Notes: generated from the sequence alone by a model not told the origin. Shown: positions 36,278-45,867, counted from the stretch's first letter. The stretch is 64,000 nucleotides of DNA from Flavitalea plasmicola (GCF_030546645.1 NZ_JAUOTO010000006.1:766621-830620), one strand, 5' to 3'. Numbers and translations are program-made.

Positions 36278-39200
36278 TCAGAAGTCTACGCCCATCGATA
36301 CGTTCATCACTGGCTTGCCGCCAAAAAAGGTGTTCATCTGCCACCCGGCGTCAAATCGGAGGAAATATCCCAGTAAGGTGCTGCGTGCCCCAAAGCCATA
36401 TCCTCCAGCAAAGGGCCCGATACCGCCTGCTTTCAGCCTCACATTCAGGGCTGCCGGCGGCACCGGATCACCGCTGGGTATTTCGAGGGTAGGGCGGGAG
36501 AGCCCTCCATAAGCCCCATTCCAGGCCGAACCCAGGTCGAAGAACTGTACGAGCTGAAAATTACGTAAGAAAGCGTTATTGATAGGCTTGTTGAAGAGCG
36601 TTGCGAACACAGGCAGCCGCAGCTCACTGTTCAGGACCAGGGCATTATTGCCGTTGGCGACATTCTGTTTGAAACCCCGCAGGTTCACCGCCAACGACTG
36701 GAATGCATAAGTGGCGTCAGGTGCTGGCTGCGGCTGATTGTTTGCTTTTGGGAACAGCCAGCCATCGGTGCCGCCCAGGTAGTACACCACTTTCCGGTTG
36801 CCCCAGGAGAAGTCGCCCGCGAACCGCACCGCCCAGATAAAGTTGCGATAAATAGGTAGGTAATGCCTTGCGTCGAACCCAAAGTTATACATGTACTTGC
36901 CTTCTCCCGCCCCGGGTGTGGTGTTCAGTTGCATGTTCCAGTCCATATATGCCTTGGCTCGTATGCCATTGTAGATATTCGTAGCCTTCATCAGGGCATT
37001 GTCATATACATATTCCAAACGCAGCAGGCCATAGGTCTGTTTGTTTTGTGCCGGCAGCTCCAATATTGCGGAGTCAATGGAGTAAGGCGCTATTGCGGGG
37101 CCATAAGGGCGAAGCTGGACTTTATCCGTACGCAGTCCCACGGAAAGACGCAGGCTTTTTACTTTATCAAACGGGTACTTGATAATAGCTTGCCAGAGAT
37201 TGGTATAGGACTTGGCATCGTATCCTCCATCTGCCATGCCCCCTATTCTTATGGCCAGGGGGGTATCGACATATGCGCCTACCTGCGTCTCCCGGTAATA
37301 CAACAGGGAGAAATCGAATAGCTTTTTCAGGTAGTCCACCCGGGCAAACCACTCCCCGCTGCCGTCAAAGAAAGAAGAGCTGGTAGGTACGAAACTACGT
37401 CCCCCCTGCCCGGCGAAGGCACCCGCCCCGGAACCGCTGCCGAAGAAAGGCAGGCGCATGGCCCCGGTGAACCGGATGTCCTCGAAAAGATCGAATATAG
37501 AGGCTTTCAACATACCGTTGAACTGGTCGGTACCGCTGAGATTGATAGGCAGACTGCCGGTGAATGGCTGATAACGCGTAATGAGGACGTCGTTATTAAA
37601 TCCGGCAGAGAAATTGTCAACCGAGAACTTCAGCTTATAATCGAATAGCTTCGCTTTCTTTAAAAGAGGCTCTTCCCTGGGCTCCGGGCGGGTGGAAAAA
37701 GGGTTGGCGTCATTGCTGACGGCAGTGGGACGGCGGTTGTTGGCGCTGGTGTCCCGTTTGTCCTTGTCGAACTCGCTTTCAAAAAAGTCATTCGCACGCC
37801 GGGACGTGTCCGGACGGGCAGTTCGGGCCCTGGGTGCGAGTATGTTCGCCCCCTGTACCTGGGCTTCCGTGACCGTCCTTTTCCGGTAGTCCGTCATCCG
37901 CGCTATCACGTTGCGCTTTTTCAAGGCAGCCTCATCCACCTTCAGTTTATACAGGTATTTTTGGTCGCCTTCCTGCCTTACCTCGGTCACCTGTCCGACA
38001 TCGCCCGCGATCTTGGTCTCTGAAAGACCGCTCTGGTAATTGGTGATGGGGAAAATATAAGAGGAATCGCTGGTAATGGCAAATGAATACACGGTATCGG
38101 GCTGTTCCTTGTTCTGGGACTTCAGCACAGAATCCACATCTTTAGGATCGGGATTGTGCAGCAGCTCGTCTCCGATCTTATAGACCGTATCAATGCCGGC
38201 CCTTTTGGTCGTAAAAAAGCCCGCATAACGATTGTTGATCCCGTTCTCATCGCTGATAAAGGTGAAGTGGTTGACATTGTACTGCGTCGGGTAGCGGGCA
38301 TTGCCATATTTCAGGTACGTCAGCTGGGAGATCTGCTTGCCCTCCATATCATTCCAGTTATCCACCAAAAACACATTGTAATGATAGTTGGAAGGCAGGA
38401 CCGTATCCGCGCTCCTGGCCATTCCGGAGGGCCGGTTGGAAGAATAGATGATGCCCGTCTTATTAGGAAAGGTCACAAAAGTGGCATCCAGGTCGTCATA
38501 CACATCATTGGTGATCTGCCTGTACTCATCCTTATCTATCTTATAGACAAAGATATCCGACTGGCCATTACGGCTGGCGCTCATCAGCAATGTATTGTTG
38601 TCGAGCATATATTTCATGTCCTGCACCTGCTGGAAGTCCGACAGGTCCTGCACGACACGCTTGTATTTGGACACGACGTCATAGACGAAAAGTTTCACCT
38701 TCCCCCTGTCCCAATAGACACAGGCCAGCCGGGTGCCCTTATTGTCCCAGGCGATCAGGGGATAGTGCGGATCCAGCTGCTCGGCATCGGAACGGACCCC
38801 GTTCCTAAGCAATATCTTCTTATTGATGAAATTCTCATGCAGCACAACCGAATATCTGCCATGTTTGAACTCTACCACGGCATACGTCTGGCTGCGGGGA
38901 GCAGGGTTGGGGGAGAAGTGGAAAAAATCCTTATGATCGTTGACGTCCTCTACCACCGCAACAGTGCCCTTGGGGAAATTGCGGCGCCCCCGGATATCCT
39001 TGTCGAATACATCCTCTTGTTCCGCCATAAAGTCTTTCAGCACTTCCTTGAACTTCTTTTTACAGATGCGCTGGGAGGCATTGTTGAGATTGCGGTACAC
39101 CCGTGCCAGATATAGGAAATAGGTGACGTTCTCCTTCTTGTACTTGGTGGCCATATAATACCAGAAAGCATGCCCCGCCAGCAACGGCTTTTCAAATGCA

Positions 39201-39856
39201 AACTGATAAAAGTTCTTATATCTCCCGGAAAGAATGGCCGATTTCAGCTGGTCATCCAACGTGGTGCTCCAGGTCTCCCCCGCATAGTCAATGTAGCCGT
39301 CCGTTAGCCACTGGGGAAGGTCCAGCAAAGCCTGGTTCGTGGCAAACTCCCCCAGGTCGTCCCCAAAAAGGATGTTCTCCAGCAGGATACGGGCAATGCC
39401 TTGCCGGATCTGAACACGGAGATGGTTGTGATCGCCGTCGTAATAGATCACCATCTTATTGTTCACCAGCTTGGTGATGCCCCCCGTGGTCTGCCAGTCC
39501 ATGCTCAGCCCGATATTGGACTGCTGCATGTCATTATAGGTGTTGTAAATGACGATATTGGCCCGGCGCTGGAGTCCGTATTCTACGAATTGCTCAAGAC
39601 CGGGAAGCTCTTTTTCGGCCAGCTGGCAGACAAATTTGCCCAGATCCTGCCCACCCTCGCTGAAATAAGTATTAAAATTTTGGGTTTGGTAATATTTCCA
39701 TTTGAACTTTTTGAATTGTAGCCTGTTCTTACCAAACTCTACAGTATTGACCTGGGCAGAAGCACCCCCGGCAAAGAAGAAAATCCCCAGTAAAACGAAA
39801 AAAAAATAGTGCGACTTCAACGTAATCTGAGGATCTTTAGGATCTTTCATACCCAT
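36278..39856 (-). CDS. Outer-membrane protein: degenerate peptidase-MA-like domain, WD40-like domain and beta-barrel
   Basis: The protein has 1192 residues. A signal peptide is present (hydrophobic run to GGASAQ at about 35). Residues 40-260 resemble the peptidase-MA (gluzincin) fold, but the site where HExxH should lie reads RQGIAR (151-156), while the downstream LPQWLTDGYIDYAGE motif (180-194) is kept. It therefore looks catalytically dead. A TolB/WD40-like region (about 320-600, LIYSSNR-like strands) and a low-complexity linker near 680-730 follow. The C-terminal domain has alternating beta strands ending in NVSMGVDF, typical of an outer-membrane barrel. It is probably surface-located with an unknown role. 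The alternative ATG at 39850 differs little. Confidence 0.75.
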   Translation of the reverse strand: MGMKDPKDPQITLKSHYFFFVLLGIFFFAGGASAQVNTVEFGKNRLQFKKFKWKYYQTQNFNTYFSEGGQDLGKFVCQLAEKELPGLEQFVEYGLQRRANIVIYNTYNDMQQSNIGLSMDWQTTGGITKLVNNKMVIYYDGDHNHLRVQIRQGIARILLENILFGDDLGEFATNQALLDLPQWLTDGYIDYAGETWSTTLDDQLKSAILSGRYKNFYQFAFEKPLLAGHAFWYYMATKYKKENVTYFLYLARVYRNLNNASQRICKKKFKEVLKDFMAEQEDVFDKDIRGRRNFPKGTVAVVEDVNDHKDFFHFSPNPAPRSQTYAVVEFKHGRYSVVLHENFINKKILLRNGVRSDAEQLDPHYPLIAWDNKGTRLACVYWDRGKVKLFVYDVVSKYKRVVQDLSDFQQVQDMKYMLDNNTLLMSASRNGQSDIFVYKIDKDEYRQITNDVYDDLDATFVTFPNKTGIIYSSNRPSGMARSADTVLPSNYHYNVFLVDNWNDMEGKQISQLTYLKYGNARYPTQYNVNHFTFISDENGINNRYAGFFTTKRAGIDTVYKIGDELLHNPDPKDVDSVLKSQNKEQPDTVYSFAITSDSSYIFPITNYQSGLSETKIAGDVGQVTEVRQEGDQKYLYKLKVDEAALKKRNVIARMTDYRKRTVTEAQVQGANILAPRARTARPDTSRRANDFFESEFDKDKRDTSANNRRPTAVSNDANPFSTRPEPREEPLLKKAKLFDYKLKFSVDNFSAGFNNDVLITRYQPFTGSLPINLSGTDQFNGMLKASIFDLFEDIRFTGAMRLPFFGSGSGAGAFAGQGGRSFVPTSSSFFDGSGEWFARVDYLKKLFDFSLLYYRETQVGAYVDTPLAIRIGGMADGGYDAKSYTNLWQAIIKYPFDKVKSLRLSVGLRTDKVQLRPYGPAIAPYSIDSAILELPAQNKQTYGLLRLEYVYDNALMKATNIYNGIRAKAYMDWNMQLNTTPGAGEGKYMYNFGFDARHYLPIYRNFIWAVRFAGDFSWGNRKVVYYLGGTDGWLFPKANNQPQPAPDATYAFQSLAVNLRGFKQNVANGNNALVLNSELRLPVFATLFNKPINNAFLRNFQLVQFFDLGSAWNGAYGGLSRPTLEIPSGDPVPPAALNVRLKAGGIGPFAGGYGFGARSTLLGYFLRFDAGWQMNTFFGGKPVMNVSMGVDF

Positions 39857-39950
39857 TCTTTAGAGTTTTAAAGTTATAACAATCCCTATTACCGGTGAAA
39901 TTGATTTTGCCGGTTTTATATGGGACGGAGCGCAACTAAAAAAGGAACGT

Positions 39951-40589
39951 ATGCTGACAGTAAAAACCTTTGTTTTCAACCCTCTGCAAGAAAACACATA
40001 CGTGCTATTGGACCAAAAGGATGCCTGCTGCATCATCGATCCTGGCTGTTATTTCGGTAACGAACGGGTGAACTTACAGGAATATATTGAACAGCAGGGC
40101 CTAACACCCAAAATTTTATTAAATACGCATTGTCACCTGGATCACGTCTTTGGTAACAAGTTCGTCTATGACACATGGGACTTGCCCTTACACCTCCACG
40201 AAAAGGAAAGACCGGTGTTGGAATATGCTCCGGCTGCAGGACGTATCTGGGACATGCCCTTCGAGAACTACCGCGGACCGCTGGTGCTGCTGAAGCCGGG
40301 AGAGAAAGTGAAATGGGGGGACGATGAGCTGGAAATCCTGTTCCTGCCGGGCCATTCGCCGGGTAGCGTGGGCTTCTACTGCGCCGCTCAGGGTTTTCTG
40401 ATCGCGGGAGACACACTTTTCCGTGGGAGCATCGGCCGGACGGATCTGCCGGGTGGAGACCACGCCACCTTGCTCCGCAGCATAAGAGAGCAGTTATTCT
40501 CCTTGCCCGACGACACCATCGTCTACCCGGGGCACGGGGAAGAGACGACCATCGGCTGGGAAAAAGCGTACAACCCATTCCTTAAATAA
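39951..40589 (+). CDS. MBL-fold hydrolase, glyoxalase II-like
   Basis: The protein has 212 residues. The metal motif NTHCHLDHVFGNK (HxHxDH), the later GHSPGSVGFY, GDTLFRGSIGRTDLPGGD and the C-terminal YPGHGEETTIGWEKAYNPFL place it in the YcbL/glyoxalase II-like branch. The second-shell Asp and the third metal His are present. It probably hydrolyses a thioester or a related compound in the cytoplasm; the true substrate of this branch is often unknown. It is transcribed divergently from the barrel-protein gene and converges on the flippase gene. Confidence 0.92.
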   Translation: MLTVKTFVFNPLQENTYVLLDQKDACCIIDPGCYFGNERVNLQEYIEQQGLTPKILLNTHCHLDHVFGNKFVYDTWDLPLHLHEKERPVLEYAPAAGRIWDMPFENYRGPLVLLKPGEKVKWGDDELEILFLPGHSPGSVGFYCAAQGFLIAGDTLFRGSIGRTDLPGGDHATLLRSIREQLFSLPDDTIVYPGHGEETTIGWEKAYNPFLK

Positions 40590-40597
40590 AGCGACAA

Positions 40598-40673
40598 GCC
40601 TCAAGCTACAAGCTGCAAGCCAGGAACTAATAAGTCTTTCATGCCTGGACAAGCCAACTTGCAGCTTGTAGCT
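40598..40673. repeat. REP-like inverted repeat at a convergent gene junction
   Basis: AGCTACAAGCTGCAAG (40604-40619) pairs perfectly with CTTGCAGCTTGTAGCT (40658-40673), and inside it CCAGG (40620-40624) pairs with CCTGG (40644-40648). It sits between the 3' ends of the MBL and flippase genes and reaches the flippase stop codon. Parts of it (GCCTCAAGC, CCAGGA, CAGCTTGTAGCT) recur in the same order at 62185-62223, so it is a dispersed family. It may also act as a bidirectional transcript end. Confidence 0.7.
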
Positions 40674-42165
40674 AAAGATATTTCCCCACAACAGGTAGCC
40701 TCCGGAACTCCTTCCGCTCCACCCGCAGGATGAAGAAGGCATAACCCCCGGTCAGCAAGGTGGCCAGAATAAGACTGAAGGCCTGGTTGTTCCAGATCCG
40801 GGTGATGCCGTAATGAATAAAGAACAGCAGCGCCACAATGACCATATAAGCCACCAGCTTCTTCCAGGCATAAGGTACCCGGTAGGCCTTCTGCCCCCAG
40901 TTAAAAGAAATGACCATCATGGAGCCATAGCATAAAAAAGTCGCCCAGGCCGAAGCCCAGTAACTGAACCGGGGAATGAAAATGTAGTTTATCACCAGGG
41001 TGATAGCCGCTCCGATCAGCGTAATATAAGCCCCCGCCCGGGTATTGCGCGACAGCTTATACCAGATGGAAAGATTGTAATAGATCCCCAGGAACATATT
41101 AGCAAAAAGGAGGATGGGTACAACCCCAAGTCCCTTCCACATGGTCTTGTCCCGGATGAACTGTTTCCAGATGTCCAGGTACAGCGCGACCACCAGGAAC
41201 ATCAGGCAAATGGTGATGACGAAGAATTTCATGACCCGGGCATAGGTGCGGGGGGCATCGCCCTCCGTTGCCTGCCGGAAAAAGAAGGGTTCCGCACCCA
41301 TCCGGAATGCCTGTACGAAGAGGGAGATCAGTAAAGACAGCTTATAGCAGGCTGAATAAATGCCCACATCGAGGTCGGCTCTTGAGATGTCCAGCCGCCG
41401 GGCCAGCATGATCCGGTCGAAGGTCTCGTTGATCATTCCTCCGAATCCGGCGATGGTCAGGGGCAACGCATAGATCATGACGTCTATCCATAACTTTTTA
41501 TCAAACTTCCACCGGAATTGCAGGAATTGACCCGACAACGCCAGGAATTGAAATGCCGAGGAAATGAGATTGGCCAGCAGCACATACCCTACCCCAAAGC
41601 CCGGGCTGTAGATGAGCCGCCAGATACCATTGGGATGCGTTTTCGCCAGCTTGGGACACAGAGAAAGAAAGAAAAAGGTAAAAAAGATGTTTAACAGGAT
41701 GCCGGTCACCCGGATAAAAGCAAATCTCTTGGGCCGTCCTTCGTGACGTAGCTTGGCGAAAGGCAGGGCCGACAGCGCTTCCAGACCGATGATGCAGGCC
41801 GTGAAAGTGATATATTCCGGGCGGTTCTCCAGGTGAATGAAGGCGGCAATAGGTTGCCGGAAAAGCAGCAAAATGCCCGTGATCAGCAGGGTATTGAGGA
41901 AAAGACTGTACAGCAGCGTATCATACAGGTGGGCTTGCCCTTCCTTTTGCTGTATATATCGGAAATAGGCCGTATCCAGGGCAAACACCACCGCCACATT
42001 CAGGAAAGGGATCAGGGAATAGACCAGGCTCATCTTCCCGAAATCAGTGGTCCCCGTGAACATCAACGTAAGGTAAGGGGTCAGCAGATAGTTGAGGAAT
42101 CTTGCGAAAATGGAGCTTACTCCATACCACATTGTCTGCCCGGCTAATTTTTTTATGCTGCTCAA
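40672..42165 (-). CDS. Polysaccharide biosynthesis flippase (Wzx/MVF superfamily)
   Basis: The protein has 497 residues with about 14 membrane helices. The N-terminus SSIKKLAGQTMWYGVSSIFARFLNYLLTPY is the usual start of this branch, which supports the TTG at 42165 as start; the only later ATG (42132) would cut into the first helix. MINETFDRIMLARRL and RMGAEPFFFRQA blocks are typical of the MATE-like polysaccharide transporters of Bacteroidota. It would flip lipid-linked oligosaccharide across the inner membrane. No glycosyltransferase lies next to it, so its partner genes must be elsewhere. Confidence 0.9.
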   Translation of the reverse strand: MSSIKKLAGQTMWYGVSSIFARFLNYLLTPYLTLMFTGTTDFGKMSLVYSLIPFLNVAVVFALDTAYFRYIQQKEGQAHLYDTLLYSLFLNTLLITGILLLFRQPIAAFIHLENRPEYITFTACIIGLEALSALPFAKLRHEGRPKRFAFIRVTGILLNIFFTFFFLSLCPKLAKTHPNGIWRLIYSPGFGVGYVLLANLISSAFQFLALSGQFLQFRWKFDKKLWIDVMIYALPLTIAGFGGMINETFDRIMLARRLDISRADLDVGIYSACYKLSLLISLFVQAFRMGAEPFFFRQATEGDAPRTYARVMKFFVITICLMFLVVALYLDIWKQFIRDKTMWKGLGVVPILLFANMFLGIYYNLSIWYKLSRNTRAGAYITLIGAAITLVINYIFIPRFSYWASAWATFLCYGSMMVISFNWGQKAYRVPYAWKKLVAYMVIVALLFFIHYGITRIWNNQAFSLILATLLTGGYAFFILRVERKEFRRLPVVGKYL

Positions 42166-42266
42166 AAAGGCGGTTGTTTGTTTCTGATGGACAAAAATAT
42201 CCCGTTACGTGCATATTAACGCTTAATTTTCAAAATACCGTATATTAGACCATAAGGAGAAAAGCC

Positions 42267-42839
42267 ATGGATATCTTCGCGCACATCAAGTCGGTCATCG
42301 GCATTATCCTGGGCCTGAGTATTGCCAAGCTGCTGCAGGGAACTGTAAAGCTGATCCAGCACCCGGGAAGGACCAAACCCTACTGGATTCACCTGGCCTG
42401 GGCCCTGTATATCTTTCTTTTGCTGATCCATTTCTGGTGGTGGGAATATAGGCTGAAAGATATATCCGGCTGGAGCTTCCAGGTCTATTTTTTTATCATC
42501 CTCTTCATCACCATGTACTTCACCCTCTGCGCCCTCCTTTTTCCGGATGACGTAAAGGATTATGACAACCAATGGTCCGAATATTTCTATTCCCGGAAAA
42601 AATGGTTCTTTGCAGTGCTGGCCGCCACCTTTTTAGCTGACATCCTGGACACGTGGCTGAAAGGGAAGGACTACTTTCTCCAGGCTACATGGGAATATCC
42701 TGTTCGTAATTCCATACACTTTGCCCTCTGCATCGTGGCTATGTTCGTATCTAACAGGAAGTTCCATGCCACCCTCGTCATCCTGTTCATCCTCTACGAA
42801 CTGTCCTATATCTGGCGCCTTTTTGATTTTCTGTCATAA
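42267..42839 (+). CDS. Polytopic membrane protein of unknown function
   Basis: The protein has 190 residues with about five hydrophobic segments (near 5-25, 42-62, 74-92, 115-132 and 148-180), rich in Trp and Tyr at the membrane edges (HFWWWEYRL). No family or catalytic motif is recognised. It is divergent from the flippase gene and lies 37 bases before the secreted coiled-coil gene on the same strand. Confidence 0.78.
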   Translation: MDIFAHIKSVIGIILGLSIAKLLQGTVKLIQHPGRTKPYWIHLAWALYIFLLLIHFWWWEYRLKDISGWSFQVYFFIILFITMYFTLCALLFPDDVKDYDNQWSEYFYSRKKWFFAVLAATFLADILDTWLKGKDYFLQATWEYPVRNSIHFALCIVAMFVSNRKFHATLVILFILYELSYIWRLFDFLS

Positions 42840-42851
42840 TGGTTTTGATAG

Positions 42852-42859
42852 TAACTTTG
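42852..42859 (+). promoter_or_regulatory. Candidate -7 box TAACTTTG
   Basis: Perfect TAnnTTTG match 17 bases before the ATG at 42877, located between two genes. No TTG at the normal distance upstream; TTTG at 42822-42825 is 26 bases away. Confidence 0.35.
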
Positions 42860-42876
42860 CGCAAAATCAACCCCGT

Positions 42877-43716
42877 ATGAACATGAAGCGCTATCTCTCC
42901 CAAAGCATGCTGTTCACCTTGACCATAATAGCTTGTTTCACTGCTACGCTACAAGCGCACGCGCAACAGCCTAAAACCTATGAATCGCAGGTCAGCTACC
43001 AGAAAAGCGTACAGCCGGCTATCCAGGTCGACCTGCCCTATCCCTCGGATGTAGTGGAATCTTCCATCAAAGAGTACATGGCCCGCAATGGCTGGAAAGG
43101 CGCCAGCAGCCGGGGATATAAAGTATATAGGAACATGAAGCTGGATAATTCCGACACTTCCTTGAGCGATCTGCATATTATGGTCGACCGCAAAAGCAGT
43201 CGGGATAAAAGTAATTCCATTGTTACGGTGCTGGCTGCCCGGGCAGGGGAAGACCCCGCCACCCGAACAGGCAAGGACGCTGTCATGATGAACAAAATAG
43301 CCGCCTTTATGGAGAAAATGCTGCCCGCCATCGAGGCCGCCGACCTGGAAGACAGGATCAAAACCCAGGAAGGAGATACCAAAAAAGCACAGAATAAACT
43401 GGGCAATCTCCACGACGAACAAGGCTCTTTGGAGAAAAAGATCAGGAATACGGAAGATGACCTGAAACAAAATAAGGCAGACCAGATAAAGGAAACACAG
43501 GCCATGCAATCCAGCGTAAAGAACGACGACGCCGCCATGAAGAAATCCCACAAAAAACTGGATAAGCTGTTGGATGACCAGACAAGCCTGCAGAAAAAGC
43601 TGGCTAAATACCAGGCTGACCTGGAACAAAACAAGAAAAACCAGGAATTCCAGAGGACGGCAGCCGGGCAGCAGCAGCAGACCCTCGATTCATTAAAGAC
43701 CCTGAGGAAACATTAA
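42877..43716 (+). CDS. Secreted coiled-coil protein of unknown function
   Basis: The protein has 279 residues from the ATG at 42877; the open frame begins earlier but reads through the preceding gene. A signal peptide is present (KRYLSQSMLFTLTIIACFTATLQAHAQ). Residues 30-150 form a compact domain with AIQVDLPYPSDVVESSIKEY. Residues about 160-265 are a long charged coiled coil, with heptad-like EDRIKTQEGDTKKAQNKLGN and three similar D-LHDEQGSLEKKI / LDKLLDDQTSLQKKL segments. It is probably periplasmic. It converges on the response-regulator gene with a short overlap of stops. Confidence 0.82.
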   Translation: MNMKRYLSQSMLFTLTIIACFTATLQAHAQQPKTYESQVSYQKSVQPAIQVDLPYPSDVVESSIKEYMARNGWKGASSRGYKVYRNMKLDNSDTSLSDLHIMVDRKSSRDKSNSIVTVLAARAGEDPATRTGKDAVMMNKIAAFMEKMLPAIEAADLEDRIKTQEGDTKKAQNKLGNLHDEQGSLEKKIRNTEDDLKQNKADQIKETQAMQSSVKNDDAAMKKSHKKLDKLLDDQTSLQKKLAKYQADLEQNKKNQEFQRTAAGQQQQTLDSLKTLRKH

Positions 43717-44381
43717 AGGATATCTTCTTCCCTGATGAGATTGTGCCGGAGAGCGAAGACCACGACCCCTGCAGTGTTCTTCACCTCCATTTTTTCAAGG
43801 ATACGGGTGCGATAACCTTCCACTGTGCGCTTGCTGAGGAAGAGCCGGTCGCCGATCTCCTGGGCGGTGTGTTGCAGGCATATGAGTTCGATGATCTGCT
43901 TTTCCCTCTCAGTAAAGAGATCGCTTGACTTCTTCTTCTGAGGATCGAATTTGCTCTTGACAATAAGAGAGGCCAGGCGGGCAGAAGTAAGTTTGCAATA
44001 AAATATATTGCCTTCATTCACGGTGAGGATGGCTTCCTGTATCTCCTTTTTATCTGCATTCTTTAGTAAATACCCTTTTGCGCCCGCCTCCAGCATTTCC
44101 ACAATGAGGTCTTCTTCGTCAAACATGGACAGAGCAATGATCTTCAGCAGGGGATCATGTTGCAGCATGAGCCGGGTGGCTGCAATACCGTCCATATAAG
44201 GCATCTTGATGTCCGTAATGACAATATCAGGCTGCTTATCGTTTACCAGTTGGATCAGTTCACGACCGTCGCCCGCCTGTCCAACAAGGGATAGATTTTC
44301 CTGTTTGTTGATCATCAGCGCAAGACCGTCCCGAAAGATCTCGTGATCGTCTGCAATTACGAGGGAAATTTGCTTTTTCAT
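43713..44381 (-). CDS. NarL/FixJ-type response regulator
   Basis: The protein has 222 residues. The receiver has acidic residues at 11-12, phospho-acceptor Asp57 in IVITDIKMPYMDG, and Lys in GAKGYLLKNADKKE. The LuxR-type helix-turn-helix at the C-terminus is FTEREKQIIELICLQHTAQE, then LFLSKRTVEGYRTRILEKM. Phosphorylation by the histidine kinase encoded 58 bases upstream on the same strand would control DNA binding. Targets are not visible; the envelope genes upstream in the same operon are likely partners. Confidence 0.96.
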   Translation of the reverse strand: MKKQISLVIADDHEIFRDGLALMINKQENLSLVGQAGDGRELIQLVNDKQPDIVITDIKMPYMDGIAATRLMLQHDPLLKIIALSMFDEEDLIVEMLEAGAKGYLLKNADKKEIQEAILTVNEGNIFYCKLTSARLASLIVKSKFDPQKKKSSDLFTEREKQIIELICLQHTAQEIGDRLFLSKRTVEGYRTRILEKMEVKNTAGVVVFALRHNLIREEDIL

Positions 44382-44439
44382 TCAGTGCAAGAGGTAGGGT
44401 CCAAATCTAAGCAAATCTGGCCGTCAGGCCAAACCCCCA

Positions 44440-45180
44440 CTACGCCACCGGTATCTTTATAAAATAATTCGTCCCTGCCCCCGGCTTCGACTCCAGCGAA
44501 AGTACCCCGTTCAGTATCTCACAACGACTCTCAAGACTACGAAGGCCCAGGCCGTGGGCGCCCGCCAGCACTTTCTCCTTGTCAAACCCTTTACCGTCAT
44601 CCTTGGCAAGGAACAGCAGATGCCCCTCCTCTTCGCTGAAGCCTATTTGCAGGTTCCGCGCCTGGGCATGCTTGATTGTATTATGAACGATCTCCTGGAT
44701 CATCCGGAAGATGTGGATCTCCTTTTCCTTAGGCACCTGGATCTCTTTCACTACGTATAACTGAATATTGAGGGATGCCTTGACATTGATCTGGTTGATG
44801 AATTCGCGGATGGCTTCCACCAATCCCTTTCTCTCCAACGTATTGGGCAGAAGATCGTGGGATATCCTGCGCATGCTGCCAATGATCTCATCCAGGTACT
44901 TCGCCGTCTTTTCCAGCACCTCCCTGTCAGCCTCCTGCTCCACCTCGACATTGCTGATGTTGAGCTTTACTGCAGCCAGAAGAGGACCCATGCTGTCATG
45001 GAGATCGCCTGCAATGCGTTTTCGCTCGTTCTCCCGGATTGTGATCTCCGCAAAGATCTTCTCCCTTTGCAACCGGACAAAACGGCGATGGTGACGAATA
45101 ATGGAAACAAAGAAATATATGATAATCGCTCCAATGATTATAGAGAAAATAACGGTATTGTAAAGTATCTTATGTTCCAT
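44440..45180 (-). CDS. Sensor histidine kinase (HisKA_3 type)
   Basis: The protein has 246 residues. It has one N-terminal membrane helix (about 9-28) and no periplasmic sensor domain. The phospho-acceptor motif ERKRIAGDLHDSMGPLLAAV has His61. The ATPase domain shows the N-box QEIVHNTIKHAQARNL, then DDGKGFD and GLGLRSLESRCEIL. It belongs to the NarX/DesK-like short kinases. With so little sensor sequence, the signal may come through a partner, perhaps the membrane protein or lipoprotein encoded just upstream. Confidence 0.95.
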   Translation of the reverse strand: MEHKILYNTVIFSIIIGAIIIYFFVSIIRHHRRFVRLQREKIFAEITIRENERKRIAGDLHDSMGPLLAAVKLNISNVEVEQEADREVLEKTAKYLDEIIGSMRRISHDLLPNTLERKGLVEAIREFINQINVKASLNIQLYVVKEIQVPKEKEIHIFRMIQEIVHNTIKHAQARNLQIGFSEEEGHLLFLAKDDGKGFDKEKVLAGAHGLGLRSLESRCEILNGVLSLESKPGAGTNYFIKIPVA

Positions 45181-45219
45181 CAGATGCTAAAGTACGTTGT
45201 GCAAACCCCAGACCAAAAA

Positions 45220-45867
45220 CTATCTGAGCGTGAATTTCTGCGGCGCAGGGATCATCCAGAGCGCAATGCCGAAGATAATGTTGGTAAGAACATTGACATA
45301 GGCCATGAAGCCGATGATATTGCTCGTGATAACCGACCTTTCAAATACACTGGCATAGTATGCCCAGAAATAAACGATCATATACATGAAATAGATAATA
45401 AACCCTAGGCAGAGAATGAATTGAGGGTTTCTCAAAAGATTACGGCTTTCATGTGTGATCGTAAAATTGATCTTATTGATGCTAAGCAGGACGATCAGGA
45501 GAAAATAGAGGAACCGGAAGTAGGGCTCGATGCGGGTGATATTCCCCAGGACAAGGTCCTCTTCAATCCAGAGCAGGATTGGACCGGTAAGCAAAAGATA
45601 ATACAGCCACTTTTTTTGACGCAATAGGCCCCAGACATGGAATTGCCAGGCGATGAATATCCATTCCAGCACTACATAGATATTGACGACCACAAGATTG
45701 GTGCCATAGCGCTTGATGGTGATATAGCCCGCCGTTTCCGTCAACGTTCCGATGATCAGCAGGATAAAAAAGGGCTGATAGCCTTTGAGGCGACGCAAGC
45801 GTATCAGCCCTATGATAATAGGTATTAAAATGGATTGACTCAGTAGGTAAGTGAAGAGAAGCTTCAT
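45220..45867 (-). CDS. Seven-helix-type membrane protein of unknown function
   Basis: The protein has 215 residues from the ATG at 45867, two bases after the lipoprotein gene stop. About seven hydrophobic segments are present, with short loops such as GYITIKRYGTNLVVVNIY and RNLLRNPQFILCLG. No enzyme motif is seen. It is encoded 39 bases before the histidine kinase gene; proteins of this shape next to DesK-like kinases could act as their sensor, but that is inferred only from position. Confidence 0.78.
   Translation of the reverse strand: MKLLFTYLLSQSILIPIIIGLIRLRRLKGYQPFFILLIIGTLTETAGYITIKRYGTNLVVVNIYVVLEWIFIAWQFHVWGLLRQKKWLYYLLLTGPILLWIEEDLVLGNITRIEPYFRFLYFLLIVLLSINKINFTITHESRNLLRNPQFILCLGFIIYFMYMIVYFWAYYASVFERSVITSNIIGFMAYVNVLTNIIFGIALWMIPAPQKFTLR

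Noticed and set aside
38156..39115. 319-codon antisense frame within the barrel-protein gene
   Set aside because: Same reasoning; its Ile/Val/His-rich sequence has no signal, domain or start context.
42721..42876. Upstream extension of the coiled-coil protein
   Set aside because: The extra 52 residues are out-of-frame reading of the preceding gene; the ATG at 42877 gives a proper signal peptide.
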